From Kiritimatiellia bacterium (GTDB lineage Bacteria > Verrucomicrobiota > Kiritimatiellia > RFP12 > DVOR01): a DNA stretch of 64,000 nt. A model generated the notes under the pieces. That model saw only the letters and a list, made by a program, of their open reading frames with translations, was not told the origin of the DNA and did not search any database. The position numbers and the translations under genes are program-made. Positions 8,653-18,493 of this stretch are shown one piece after another (the stretch's first letter is position 1; every line of letters starts with the position of its first letter). The stretch covers positions 62,001 through 126,000 of the forward strand of contig JAFYWN010000006.1 of NCBI GenBank assembly GCA_017558005.1, written 5' to 3'.

Positions 8653-10998
8653 TTATTTGTATTCGTAATGGAGTTTTTTCCCATCAATCTCAATCAATCT
8701 TCCATCCGCGTCATACTTAGCACCGCGTTCCTTCTTCTCTTCTTCTGTCATAACACGCGGTTTACCAATCATGTCAGCGTCGTAAACCATCCTGCCATAT
8801 TCATCACGATAATAGGGTAAATTTGTTTGTGAAGATGGAGACGACGAAGGCGAAGGCGTCGTCTTCTCGCCCGTCTGCGGTTTGGTTGTGGAAGATGAAG
8901 CACCCTTATTGCCGGACTGTTGTTTATTGTCGGGCGATGGTTTATAAGGAGAAGGAATTTTATTCACTTCGCCTTGTAAGAACCCACCAAACGCATCTAA
9001 CTTTTGGTTTACTCCATTCATCACCCCTGTGCCAATTTGCTGGACCCAAGTGTTGAGCGTATTGGAGAAGCCAACGGTTATTAGCCCTCCATGCTCTTGT
9101 AACCACTTGTTAATCTTACGCTCAGCCTCTGTGATAAATGCTTGAATCAATTGAATCCCTTTTTGAATCAGCTTGGTTAGCATCTCTTTTACTGCGTTAA
9201 TTACATTTTGAATAACAGCCGTTGCGATCTTTTTTAAAGCCTCTACGGCCATATTCGCCAAGGCCTCAAATTTTTCTTTTAACGAAGTGTTAAAATCTGT
9301 CAACACGTTGAGCACATTACTCACGCCGGCCTTGATTGATGCACCATCAATCCCAAAGAACGCAAGCGTTTGTACCACTTCTGGATGTTTGGCCAAATAG
9401 GTATCCACCCATTCTCCGATATGTTCATTTAGCCAATTTTTACCAGCGACAATGCCAAGTTGTAAAGCCTCAATCCCAACATCACCCAAGTCTGCCTCAG
9501 GATTAACACAGGCCCCCCAAAGTTCATCAAACTCAGCCCCTGCTCCTTCGCCCAATATTTCTTCAATCTTTTCGCCTGCCTTCACTCGACCAATATCTAC
9601 CAGTGCGCCACCGTAGTCACCTTTTTGAATCTGATCGGCAACCTGCTGCTTATACTTTTCTTTCTCTTCCTTTGAAAGGTGGTCTGCCCCATCAATGACC
9701 TTATCGGCATACGCCTTTGTGACGGATTTAAACGCCTTCGTTCGAAGTGCATCTTCTGCTTCATCCGAAATGTTATCATCCGTTATCGAATTCATCCATG
9801 TAATCACATCGCCTGCAGAATCCCCAGGCGCATGCGCTTTGATAAATGCCTCTAATTCTGCTTTCGCTTGGGCTAATGCCTCCTCATCCCCCGCAGTAAT
9901 TAATTTATCTGTGATATTACTCAATTGCGAAGCATAGGGCTCATCCAATTTTTCATGAAATATATCACTTACCTTGCCTGCAATTTCACGCCCTACCTTA
10001 TTGTAAAGTTCTCCCACTCCCATTTCCAGCGTTTCGCCATACTCACCAGCATAAAAAGCATCGACGGCGGCCTGCCCCTTCTCTGGGTCATCAAACGAAC
10101 GGAAAATGCCTTCTGCCACCAAACCTTCGATCGCACCACCAGCCAGTTTCCAATAATCGGCATCTTCCTTACCGATGCCATTCACCATCTCCAGCATCTG
10201 ATTACGAGCCTTCTCGTTGGTCACCTTATCATTAATATCATCGATTGCGACTTGACGAGCCCCTTCACCGCCCCCGGCTCCAATCGCTTCAATGTAGTCT
10301 GCCGCCTTTTGTGCGACTTGTTGAAGTGTCTCATCTCCATCGTCCACACTGTGACGGACATATTCTGCAGCGAGGATAAAACTTCCTTTCGTGGCCGTCG
10401 CAACCATCTCTGGTGAACCAAAGGAATTCACGACGCCAAGCAACGTCTCCTTCGCACGGTCAGAAGGCCAATCTAACTCATTTATTTGCTCTAATAATTT
10501 TGCCTTCACCTTCTCATTCAATGGATCTTTAATCGCAGCGACCAAGTCCTCCACCGAGTTCCAAGTTGAGTCCTCGTCTTGAAGCATCTGAATCGCTTTA
10601 GCCACCTCAGTCACCGTGCGTTCAAGTTGCACCGCCTTCTCTGCGGCTTTCGCAACTTCTGCGCATGCTTCTGAACCAATACTCTCAATCGCACGGGTTA
10701 GCAACGCGGTTGTTGCCTGATCATTCACCTGAATCTTTACTGCCTCTTGCTCAAGTTGAACACGAATGAGTTCCTGATCTTGCTGAGTTGTCGCCGTAGC
10801 TAAATTACGCGTAAGTTGGATTACTTTCTCCACTTGAGGAGAAGACGGCAATCCAGAAAATAATCCCTCTAAAGTCTTCGCAGAACTTGAGATTAAATCT
10901 AAATTTGCAAAATCCGTAACAGTGTTTGTCTGCGCTTGACCGTAAGTGGAAAGGGTTAAACCACAGAGTGCCAGTAGAACAAAAAGCATTCTTTTCAT
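8653..10998 (-). CDS. Large exported alpha-helical protein of unknown function
   Basis: This 781-residue protein has a clear signal peptide (MKRMLFVLLALCGLTLSTYG) and a good GGAGG site eight bases before the ATG. Residues ~25-650 are almost wholly helical, rich in Ala, Glu, Lys and Asp, with amphipathic repeats but no cysteine-rich or catalytic motif. A Ser/Pro/Gln-rich linker (about 690-730) leads to a C-terminal tail containing YYRDEYGRMVYDADM and KYDADGRLIEI, resembling short aspartate-rich repeats. It lies between two other exported Tad-locus proteins. I do not recognise a family. A role as pilus-associated or secreted protein is inferred only from position. Confidence 0.72.
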   Translation of the reverse strand: MKRMLFVLLALCGLTLSTYGQAQTNTVTDFANLDLISSSAKTLEGLFSGLPSSPQVEKVIQLTRNLATATTQQDQELIRVQLEQEAVKIQVNDQATTALLTRAIESIGSEACAEVAKAAEKAVQLERTVTEVAKAIQMLQDEDSTWNSVEDLVAAIKDPLNEKVKAKLLEQINELDWPSDRAKETLLGVVNSFGSPEMVATATKGSFILAAEYVRHSVDDGDETLQQVAQKAADYIEAIGAGGGEGARQVAIDDINDKVTNEKARNQMLEMVNGIGKEDADYWKLAGGAIEGLVAEGIFRSFDDPEKGQAAVDAFYAGEYGETLEMGVGELYNKVGREIAGKVSDIFHEKLDEPYASQLSNITDKLITAGDEEALAQAKAELEAFIKAHAPGDSAGDVITWMNSITDDNISDEAEDALRTKAFKSVTKAYADKVIDGADHLSKEEKEKYKQQVADQIQKGDYGGALVDIGRVKAGEKIEEILGEGAGAEFDELWGACVNPEADLGDVGIEALQLGIVAGKNWLNEHIGEWVDTYLAKHPEVVQTLAFFGIDGASIKAGVSNVLNVLTDFNTSLKEKFEALANMAVEALKKIATAVIQNVINAVKEMLTKLIQKGIQLIQAFITEAERKINKWLQEHGGLITVGFSNTLNTWVQQIGTGVMNGVNQKLDAFGGFLQGEVNKIPSPYKPSPDNKQQSGNKGASSSTTKPQTGEKTTPSPSSSPSSQTNLPYYRDEYGRMVYDADMIGKPRVMTEEEKKERGAKYDADGRLIEIDGKKLHYEYK

Positions 10999-11015
10999 TG
11001 TTTTATCCTCCGAGG

Positions 11016-12011
11016 TTATTTACGCTCTTTGCTATTCCAAATCGCAAGCGCTTCGGAAGCCTGCGTCAAATCAAACCATTCCATCACGGGAGTCTGCCCT
11101 GTACGAAGGGAAACCGTCAGATAACGAGAGGGTAAGGAAGAGAGAATGTAGACAATCATCATCTCTCGACCCTTTTCACCCTCCACGGCATACCATCCGT
11201 AAGGTGCTAAATCCTGACGAACCTTTGCGGGGAGCTCTGCCCAAGTGCGACGGAAGAAGTCTGTATTTGGATCAGGGAAGAGTTTGTCCAACCGTGCGCG
11301 ATCTGAAAAACGGAGTTGGCGAGCAATCAATTGGATTCTCAATAAATCCTGCGACTGAGGCTCCCCTAAGCGTGCCCACCACTTCAATCGTAAGGCGGCA
11401 CGTGCCATTGCAGGTTCCAAATCCCATGCGGCTGTATGGAGCGCCAACTTGCCCCCTTGCGGATAAAGTGTGTCGAAACGGTTAACCGTCGCCTTCACCT
11501 TTTCCCAAATCACCACCGAGAGGGGCTTATCTGCAGGAGGGATAACGGTAGCGACAGAGAGCGGATCGCGCACTTCACCACGAAAAGCCTCTCCACAGAG
11601 AAAAACATGCTGCACAATCTGTGGGTTCCGTTCTTCACCATATTCACGCGCAGCAGACCACCGTAAAAGTAACACTGCATCCTGCCACGGATTATACAAA
11701 GCAGATATTGCGCCTTTATCCTGCGCCGGCCCAATCATCGCGACTGCTCCAGCCATAAAATCAGCCAGAGGCACGTCTGCCAAGTCATACTGCTTTCGTG
11801 CAGCCTCCCACTGCTCCCAAGAGAGTAAGGTGAAAAATGCCTTTTGCGTCTCCACACCCTTTGACTGAACCACCTCAGTCTTTCCTGCTATCAAACAGCG
11901 AAAAGTCTCAGTCAATGCTGAAGTTTCAATCAATGGCTTCATCTCTACCTCCTGGGCAAATCCAAAGACTGCGCAAAATAAAACACATCCTGTTAATAAC
12001 AAACGTTTCAC
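11016..12011 (-). CDS. Exported protein of unknown function
   Basis: This 331-residue protein begins with a signal peptide (MKRLLLTGCVLFCAVFGFAQ, cleavage probably after FAQ). The mature region is globular, rich in Trp and Arg, and has no motif I recognise. It lies 17 bases upstream of the large helical protein and about 47 bases downstream of the TadG-like gene on the same strand, so it is probably co-transcribed with the Tad genes. Presence of the gene is clear from length, signal peptide and spacing; function is unknown. Confidence 0.7.
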   Translation of the reverse strand: MKRLLLTGCVLFCAVFGFAQEVEMKPLIETSALTETFRCLIAGKTEVVQSKGVETQKAFFTLLSWEQWEAARKQYDLADVPLADFMAGAVAMIGPAQDKGAISALYNPWQDAVLLLRWSAAREYGEERNPQIVQHVFLCGEAFRGEVRDPLSVATVIPPADKPLSVVIWEKVKATVNRFDTLYPQGGKLALHTAAWDLEPAMARAALRLKWWARLGEPQSQDLLRIQLIARQLRFSDRARLDKLFPDPNTDFFRRTWAELPAKVRQDLAPYGWYAVEGEKGREMMIVYILSSLPSRYLTVSLRTGQTPVMEWFDLTQASEALAIWNSKERK

Positions 12012-12058
12012 TGTTCTACTCCTTCTCTATGGACTAAATTCATTACAGAAAAACACCA

Positions 12059-14953
12059 TTACAATAAGCGGTCTTCGTATAACTTTAAAATGGAAAGTTC
12101 TTGCTTTTGATTTTCAGTTCTCTCCATCTTAACGTTTGAGGGCGGCGTAATTAAAAGAAAATCTTTAATCTTTTTGGGTTCTTCTTGACCTAATGATTGC
12201 CAACCACCATGGTCATCCTCCGCCACATCTGCAGATGACAATTCGAAATCCCAAAAGAATAATTTCCACAATGCTGATGTCGCCTTCGTTGGATCACCCA
12301 CCCAGGGCTCCTCAAGCAAACGCCCATCTACTGCACGATATTGATCTGCGAGCGCAACAGGTAACAGTACGGGCTCCCAATAGGTGGTGCAGAGATTCCA
12401 CTGTTTTGCCAAACGTCTCTTAGCTGTTTCACCACAGACGCATCCACTCTCCCCTGGCTTAACCGAATCACTCAAACAATCATTCCCCGCTTCAGGATTC
12501 AAATAACGATATGCTGTCTCTAATGGCGCACCCTCACTTTGACGGAAGGCCGCACGCGCTGAGCTCATCGTCCACATATAGGTCTCTTTATCAGGTTCTC
12601 CTGCGGGATTACCAATGGACGTGGGCGACGTCTTTTCCACATCCCAAATACGTCCAACTAATCGTGCGAATGGATTCGCACGGCGCTTTGCCACCGCCAC
12701 GGTAATCGTGCCATCTGTCCCAAAGAAACGTTCATTCAAAATCCACGGTTGCGCACATGCACCTGTATAAATGTCTACATCTACCAATTTCCCGTTGGCA
12801 TCAAACTTGACATCATCCTCGCTAGGGCTACGCGTCTTACAAATCTCGTGGTCATCCGCATAAATACGTGAAAAGCCACCAATATATGGTTTTCCCCCGC
12901 GGGGCCCAATAACACATTGCCGATATTTTGTTCGAGGAGTCCCATTGCCAATGTTAGAGTTGACTTGAATTTCTTTTGTTATCCCATTTACAACATCTAA
13001 GATGTAATTCTCACCATCCTCCACCTCATAGCCATGACAATTTTTAAGAGGTAGACCTCTGATGGATGGGCTGCCAATGGGAGGCGCATCGGAGATTTTG
13101 ATTGTATCCAACATTGCAATATCATTACAATTTCGCATAAATTCTAATTCATCTGGTATTCCCACTCTCCATGGCGGTAACCATCGCCAATTCCGTTTCC
13201 CAGAATTCCCACAATAATATTTAGGAAATCCAAAAGGATGATTACCTTTACATACATAATAATAGCGAATAGTAACCCCAAATCTACGTTTCCTCTTCCT
13301 TTCCGCAATACAGAACCATTTTGCCGACCACCATTCGTAATCGGCAACTAATGCCATAGAATCTTCTGATTGTGAGCAAGACCTAATATCCCCTCCACTA
13401 TTAAAAACACTCGGCTGTATATCTAAAAGACGCATCAGTGGACTTAATAATTCACTTAACACATCTTCAACTAGTCCATGCTGAGTAATTGCAACATTTG
13501 ATAAATTCACCATATGGTTTCCACGCGTAGGCCCTTTACCTTGCAATGAAATTCCTCCTCCACGAAACTCCTCATTTTGAGGATTCGCATTCGTGTCCCA
13601 AAAGACACGTTGTAGCCCTTCACCTCCATCTCGACGAACATACGTTGGTGTATTCCCATAAAAGGGTCGTCCACGAACAAACCATTGATCTACCCCTGAT
13701 GTGCTATGTTCATTTCCTTGTAGGAACGCAAAAATTCCGCCATTCCCTGATGCGGGAGGAGGCATAAAATACTCGGTGAGTGAAGAAAGATAATCTAAGG
13801 TATATGCAGATTCTCCTTGAACAGGGTTAATATTACAGTTCACACTTCCCATCATGTTAAGAAAAAGGCGCTCATCATTCTCAATATTTGAAAGTGTTGA
13901 AAAATAGCCGTTATTTCCCGCATATTGATCATTTGAAGATGTTCCTTGTGTACCATCGCCACCCGTTTGAACGATTAAAGACGTTTGATAAGGGTCCCAT
14001 GCGCCATTAGGCAACTTCGCTGAATAATACACTTTATCAAGTTCTGTTTGATTAAAAACCGCACTTAGGTTTTGACGTAACACCATCGGCACCGTGCGCT
14101 CCATACTCTCACATGCCGAGCGATGAATTTGCGCATACATGCTATTCAAAGAACGCATTAATAACTTGTCAGAAGCAATCCCTTGCTTTAAGGTCTTAAT
14201 TGAATCTTTAATACTTGTAATTGGAAATCTTGACAATGCTGTCACGCGACCGTTTAACAAGACCGTCCCTCCTGTTTCCGTAGAAACTTCTTTGTAACGT
14301 TGCGGACGTCCGGCTCTAACCCAATCTAGCCACTCTGCCATACGTCCAAGCTCTAGACGGCCTCCACTCGGGGGAGTGGGTGGAGGTATCTCTTCCAACT
14401 TACGTTGAACAACTCCACAAAAATATGAACGACCATTTTTTGGAATTCCATTTGGAAATAAAGAACAACTTTTTACTTCATCTACTGGAGGGATGGCTAA
14501 AATTCCTACATTGGCCCCGAGAATTTCCCAAACACACTTAATAAGTGTCGCCAAATCAACAGGCACTGTTCGCGTTATAAATAGGACTGATGCCCAGTTT
14601 GCGCATGCTTGTTCATCTTCTCGGAATCGTTTATCAATTAACCAGAGCCACTCCATTAAGATGCAGTCCATCTGTTTGCGGCTCATGGACATATAGGTGT
14701 AGGACATGGCTTTATTAATGGTGGCCATACGTGAAAGGGAATCCGCCTGAATGGCGGCAGCAGAGATTGCGGCGGCATCAGAAGCGTGTTGCAGTGCTTC
14801 ACGTTCTTGAATCGTCGTCCCCAAAGTATAAACACCGCAGATCAAAACAAAGAGAAACATCCACACGGCTAATGAAATCGCCATGATGACACCCTGGTCT
14901 TCACGTTTTAAGCGCAGGGCTTCCGAGCAAATGTAGTGTAAGATGCGCTTCAT
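12059..14953 (-). CDS. TadG-like pilus assembly protein
   Basis: The ATG at 14951-14953 (MKRILHY) overlaps the TGA of the TadE gene and has AGGA upstream; a start 18 codons earlier would run into that gene. The product is 964 residues. One N-terminal membrane helix (IMAISLAVWMFLFVLICGVY) is followed by the TadE/TadG-type phrase QHASDAAAISAAA, typical of TadG N-termini, and a very large periplasmic part with many aromatic and asparagine residues. TadG proteins are usually about half this size and carry a vWA domain; I cannot identify one here. It probably anchors or extends the pilus assembly complex at the inner membrane. Confidence 0.75.
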   Translation of the reverse strand: MKRILHYICSEALRLKREDQGVIMAISLAVWMFLFVLICGVYTLGTTIQEREALQHASDAAAISAAAIQADSLSRMATINKAMSYTYMSMSRKQMDCILMEWLWLIDKRFREDEQACANWASVLFITRTVPVDLATLIKCVWEILGANVGILAIPPVDEVKSCSLFPNGIPKNGRSYFCGVVQRKLEEIPPPTPPSGGRLELGRMAEWLDWVRAGRPQRYKEVSTETGGTVLLNGRVTALSRFPITSIKDSIKTLKQGIASDKLLMRSLNSMYAQIHRSACESMERTVPMVLRQNLSAVFNQTELDKVYYSAKLPNGAWDPYQTSLIVQTGGDGTQGTSSNDQYAGNNGYFSTLSNIENDERLFLNMMGSVNCNINPVQGESAYTLDYLSSLTEYFMPPPASGNGGIFAFLQGNEHSTSGVDQWFVRGRPFYGNTPTYVRRDGGEGLQRVFWDTNANPQNEEFRGGGISLQGKGPTRGNHMVNLSNVAITQHGLVEDVLSELLSPLMRLLDIQPSVFNSGGDIRSCSQSEDSMALVADYEWWSAKWFCIAERKRKRRFGVTIRYYYVCKGNHPFGFPKYYCGNSGKRNWRWLPPWRVGIPDELEFMRNCNDIAMLDTIKISDAPPIGSPSIRGLPLKNCHGYEVEDGENYILDVVNGITKEIQVNSNIGNGTPRTKYRQCVIGPRGGKPYIGGFSRIYADDHEICKTRSPSEDDVKFDANGKLVDVDIYTGACAQPWILNERFFGTDGTITVAVAKRRANPFARLVGRIWDVEKTSPTSIGNPAGEPDKETYMWTMSSARAAFRQSEGAPLETAYRYLNPEAGNDCLSDSVKPGESGCVCGETAKRRLAKQWNLCTTYWEPVLLPVALADQYRAVDGRLLEEPWVGDPTKATSALWKLFFWDFELSSADVAEDDHGGWQSLGQEEPKKIKDFLLITPPSNVKMERTENQKQELSILKLYEDRLL

Positions 14954-15558
14954 TGTGCCGTCCTCTTGGTGCAGGTCTTTCGCGAGGGCCACAGGGAGGT
15001 GTCCCACGGTTGTGGCAACATGCAGGTGGCTTCAATCTTCACCGAATATTTCGGCGCATCAGCATCTTGTGTCATGATTGCAGGCACCAACGTAGAAACC
15101 ACTGGAACAAATAAGGGAAAGTAAAATTTAACATGTGCCGTTACGCTTCCAGGTGTGTCACCCTTGGGGTCTTGACGAAGCACACGCACACGTAGCTGCC
15201 GATTCACACCGCCAGACATCGGCACATAGCCCCAGCCCGGCACATGAACTGGTGCTGTTTCAACATTATTAGAGGTAAAACTCACCCAACCTAAAATTTG
15301 ACGAGCGGCTTGATAGGCGACTTGGTCTTTTTGCGAAGGGCCTTGGCGGACTCCGTCCACGTTTTGCTCCACGTCAAAGACATCTACATCTGGATAGACC
15401 AATGCTGCACGTGCAGCACAAAAGGCTGCATATTCCGTCATCAACTTGCCCACCCACAAAAAGGAAAATTGCACCACGGCAAACAACACCAAAAGGAACC
15501 ACGGCAAAATTAATACCGTTTCCATCATCACTGTTCCGCGACGGTTGGAAATCTTCAT
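14950..15558 (-). CDS. tadE: TadE-family pseudopilin
   Basis: This 202-residue protein has the pseudopilin signature RRGTVMMETVLILPWFLLV near its N-terminus: a glycine with glutamate at +5 followed by a membrane helix. The periplasmic part (about 45-202) contains a conserved-looking AAFCAARAALVYPD segment typical of TadE-like proteins. Its ATG overlaps the prepilin-peptidase TGA (ATGA) and its own TGA overlaps the start of the TadG-like gene, so the three are translationally coupled. In known Tad systems TadE is cleaved by TadV and needed for fibril assembly. Confidence 0.82.
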   Translation of the reverse strand: MKISNRRGTVMMETVLILPWFLLVLFAVVQFSFLWVGKLMTEYAAFCAARAALVYPDVDVFDVEQNVDGVRQGPSQKDQVAYQAARQILGWVSFTSNNVETAPVHVPGWGYVPMSGGVNRQLRVRVLRQDPKGDTPGSVTAHVKFYFPLFVPVVSTLVPAIMTQDADAPKYSVKIEATCMLPQPWDTSLWPSRKTCTKRTAQ

Positions 15559-16097
15559 AAGAGACCTCCTTCTAATAAAATCGTGCCGTAGAACCCCACA
15601 GCGATGGCTATCGCGAAGGGAACACGACCTGCCTCAGGTGGGCGCTGCTGTAACGCCTCTCGCCCCGCCTTCCGATCATAGTGTCGGTCAAACAGACACC
15701 GCACGACATGCAGTACCCCCAGCCGACTCGCCGCACAACAACACAAGAATCCCAGGGCTAAGACAAATCCCGCAAAGGAGGTCAAAATAAGCATTAGCAT
15801 CGTTGAGCCTACCCCAAGCCAACACCCACAGACAAAGAGTAACTTTACATCCCCTGCCCCAGCACGATGCGCCAGAAAGGGAATTAAAAGGAAGGCGCCG
15901 CAGAGTGCTCCACCGATTAAGCCATCGAAGAGTCCTGCGACAAGCCCTCCTGTCATCCAACGAATCAAGAGGGCTACGACACCCATCGGCAAGACCCATA
16001 CATTTGGCAATCGCCGTATGCGCCAATCTTTGATGCACAACACCACCATCCACGGTAATGTCGCCATCTGTAACCAACCGAAGAGTGTCATAGTCAT
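15555..16097 (-). CDS. tadV: Prepilin peptidase TadV/CpaA (A24 family)
   Basis: This 180-residue polytopic membrane protein carries both aspartate motifs of type IV prepilin peptidases: DWRIRRLPN near residue 23 and GAGDVKLLFVCG near residue 97. It has about five membrane helices and no N-terminal methyltransferase domain, matching the short TadV/CpaA type. It would cleave the two Flp pilins encoded just upstream and the TadE-like proteins encoded downstream, after the glycine before their hydrophobic helices. An ATGA overlap couples it to tadE. The start follows AGGACGA. Confidence 0.9.
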   Translation of the reverse strand: MTMTLFGWLQMATLPWMVVLCIKDWRIRRLPNVWVLPMGVVALLIRWMTGGLVAGLFDGLIGGALCGAFLLIPFLAHRAGAGDVKLLFVCGCWLGVGSTMLMLILTSFAGFVLALGFLCCCAASRLGVLHVVRCLFDRHYDRKAGREALQQRPPEAGRVPFAIAIAVGFYGTILLEGGLL

Positions 16098-16165
16098 TAA
16101 TTCGTCCTACTTAAAAGAAATGATGCTTATCTTCTAAATCTCAACAAGCATTCACATGCAGCCGA

Positions 16166-16390
16166 TTACTCTTTCCAATCGTTCTCTGGCGTTGGCGGCA
16201 TCGTAATATCTGAGGTTGATTGTTCGCCAGCGGCCTTTTCAATGATGTCTGTATTTTGGTTAATGGCGGCACGCATCTTACCGCCGAAGAAGTAAATCGC
16301 ACCTGCGATAGCTGCAGCAATCAAGCAGAGGATGAGGACGTATTCCATCATCGTCTGGCCTTTACGGCGGTTTTTCTTAGTAGTCATCAT
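16166..16390 (-). CDS. flp: Flp-type pilin 1
   Basis: This 74-residue protein has a short basic leader ending in glycine, then QTMMEYVLILCLIAAAIAG. Glutamate at +5 and tyrosine at +6 after the predicted cut are the hallmark of Flp pilins. The tail after the helix is hydrophilic (about 30 residues, Asn/Pro/Thr-rich). A good AAGGAG site precedes the tandem ATG codons. It is the likely major pilin subunit, cleaved by the TadV peptidase encoded downstream. Confidence 0.9.
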   Translation of the reverse strand: MMTTKKNRRKGQTMMEYVLILCLIAAAIAGAIYFFGGKMRAAINQNTDIIEKAAGEQSTSDITMPPTPENDWKE

Positions 16391-16414
16391 GGATATCTCC
16401 TTATAGGTTTTGTC

Positions 16415-16648
16415 TCAAGGAATCGGCAGCGAAACCGCGCGACCAAGACCTTGAAACCAAGTAATGAAAGCAGTCCCCATCGGTTCCTGAAATCCTTTTC
16501 CGGGGAGAAAAAAGGTGGCAAAGAGTAAGAGTAGCGGTACGGCAATCAAACAAATCAAGAGGACGTACTCCATCATTGACTGTCCTTTGCGACTTTGAAT
16601 CGCCTGCCGCATAGTCTTTGGCTTCATCTGCTTACCGAGTCTGTTCAT
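16415..16648 (-). CDS. flp: Flp-type pilin 2
   Basis: This 77-residue protein has the same processing motif as its neighbour (RKGQSMMEYVLLICLIAVPL). Its leader is longer and its C-terminal tail hydrophobic and aromatic (FITWFQGLGRAVSLPIP) rather than polar. The ATG at 16648 has GGAGG nine bases upstream and overlaps the end of the FHA gene by 17 bases; an internal ATG at 16627 is the alternative. The different tail suggests a minor or tip pilin instead of a simple duplicate. Processing is inferred from the motif. Confidence 0.85.
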   Translation of the reverse strand: MNRLGKQMKPKTMRQAIQSRKGQSMMEYVLLICLIAVPLLLLFATFFLPGKGFQEPMGTAFITWFQGLGRAVSLPIP

Positions 16649-18482
16649 GGATTAATGCCTCCCGATAAGCTTGACCTGCATCGGTATCTTTATACTCATC
16701 AAGAAGCGTATAAACAAAGGTGCCGCACTCTGTCGCTAAAGCACGGATCCAATTCAAATAACGTTCTAATTCAGCAGGCGCCTGACTCGTAGGAACACCA
16801 ATCTGTGCACTCAATGCAATCTCACCCTTACGCAGGCGTAAGAATGCGTTTGCCCGTTCCGCGACACCTTCTGGAAGTCCTACCAAAGGTGCGTCGGTCA
16901 ACTTTGCCTCCGGCACATCAGCTCCAGCCAATGTAAAATTACCGACTACCACACGATGCGCTTGTGATCGGCAATCCTTTACCCACGCAGACATCTTTGC
17001 CCAAGCGGCGAATTCGTCACGTAATGCGGGCACACTTGACTGTGCGACGCTCTTCTTGAAGCCCCGCTTCCCAATGCCAATCGTTCGATTCGTGCGAAGC
17101 ATCTCATCCAAGTCATCCAAGGAAACCGTGCGGACCTTTAAGAGATAGTCGGCATCTTGCTTCGCTTGCTCAGTCCAGAGTTGAAGGTTAGCATGCCACA
17201 ATTCATGCATCGTCCCAAGACCTGCCGTGGCCAAATCTTTAACCTCAGCCTCCGTGAAAATCTGCGGTTGGCACAAAAACTCTAAATCTTCGTTTGAAAG
17301 CGGTGCGGTGGCAGTCGTCATCACCGCGCGAAGCGTTTCATACCGAAGGGCGGCACGTTTGAGCACAATTGTTGCTCGACGCTGTGCTTCAAGTGCCTTC
17401 GGCCAAAGTGAACGCTGTTCCGGATCCAATTCAGTCTGAGGCGTCACATCACCATTCATACGCGTCTTACGCCATGCTTGGAGATATGCCTCCCACGCGA
17501 CGGAAGTCCTACGCCACTGGTCCAGATTCTCCTTTAACGCATTCAATCCACCCGAAACGAGGGTCGCGCCCGGCGATTGAAAAGCCTCATCCAAGACCTG
17601 CGTCGCCGCCGCGAATTGGCGATTGTTTCCTAATGCAGTGGCTTGATTCAACAATCGTTGCGCAGGGGCACAACAGAAGTGCCACCAAGCTCCAAAGCCG
17701 AATAAGACCGCAAGGAAAACTCCTCCTGCAATCAACCCCTTTCGCATTGTTTTCTTGGGGTCATCATGTGGAAAGGCTTTATCTAAGAAACGAAACTCTT
17801 CTGTCGCGAAGCGAAGGACATCCCCTTCTGAGAGCAAACGCATATTCATTTCAGCGTGCTGCTGCGTATCGTTAACGTACGAACCATTCGTGCTATTGCA
17901 ATCCTGCAAAAAGAGCCCCAGCTCATGATTCGTTTCTTGCGGTTGTTCAACCAATCGTGCATGGACGTGAGAGGCTAATGCCTCTAACAAGGGCACCACT
18001 TGATAGTCGCGTGTAGTCTCCTTTGCCGCAATCTTTTCAGGTGATTTACCAAAAACAACCGGAAAGGTCTTTAATGCAATCCGTTCTCCCTGGCGCGGGC
18101 CATTCATACGCACTAAGATGTGATACGGCGAGAGAATCGTCATATCTCGCTTCACCTCAGGCTTTTCAATCGTAAGGCGACAAGCCCCAATGATAAAGCG
18201 TTGGCCCACTTCTAATGCGATTGGCTTTTCACGACGCAGTCCATCCAACCAAATACCATTTCGACTTTTGGCATCACGCAAGACCCAACGCCCCTTACGA
18301 AATTCCAAAGTGGCATGATGGCGAGAAACTAATGAGTCCGCTTCTGGCAAGACGATGTCACATCCGTGACGCCCAATGGTAATCGTCTGTTTCTTTAATG
18401 CAGACAGATTACACGCGAGCAGTTCAACGTCCTTATGAGAAACGATAATCTTAAAATCTGGTATAGAAAAGAGTTGCATCAT
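16632..18482 (-). CDS. Membrane protein with two FHA domains
   Basis: This 616-residue protein has two N-terminal forkhead-associated domains. The first (about 20-105) keeps the phosphothreonine-binding residues: IGRHGCDI, SRHHA and SRNG. The second (about 118-240) is longer and less regular, with DCNSTNGSYVND kept but no clear GR-SRxH pair. One membrane helix (about 252-272, GLIAGGVFLAVLFGFGAWW) is followed by a 340-residue helical periplasmic part. FHA domains bind phosphothreonine, so this protein could read the kinase's output and transmit it across the membrane next to the pilins. It overlaps the second pilin gene. Two ATG codons (18482, 18479) are both possible. Confidence 0.85.
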   Translation of the reverse strand: MMQLFSIPDFKIIVSHKDVELLACNLSALKKQTITIGRHGCDIVLPEADSLVSRHHATLEFRKGRWVLRDAKSRNGIWLDGLRREKPIALEVGQRFIIGACRLTIEKPEVKRDMTILSPYHILVRMNGPRQGERIALKTFPVVFGKSPEKIAAKETTRDYQVVPLLEALASHVHARLVEQPQETNHELGLFLQDCNSTNGSYVNDTQQHAEMNMRLLSEGDVLRFATEEFRFLDKAFPHDDPKKTMRKGLIAGGVFLAVLFGFGAWWHFCCAPAQRLLNQATALGNNRQFAAATQVLDEAFQSPGATLVSGGLNALKENLDQWRRTSVAWEAYLQAWRKTRMNGDVTPQTELDPEQRSLWPKALEAQRRATIVLKRAALRYETLRAVMTTATAPLSNEDLEFLCQPQIFTEAEVKDLATAGLGTMHELWHANLQLWTEQAKQDADYLLKVRTVSLDDLDEMLRTNRTIGIGKRGFKKSVAQSSVPALRDEFAAWAKMSAWVKDCRSQAHRVVVGNFTLAGADVPEAKLTDAPLVGLPEGVAERANAFLRLRKGEIALSAQIGVPTSQAPAELERYLNWIRALATECGTFVYTLLDEYKDTDAGQAYREALIHEQTR

Positions 18483-18493
18483 TCAATCCTCTC

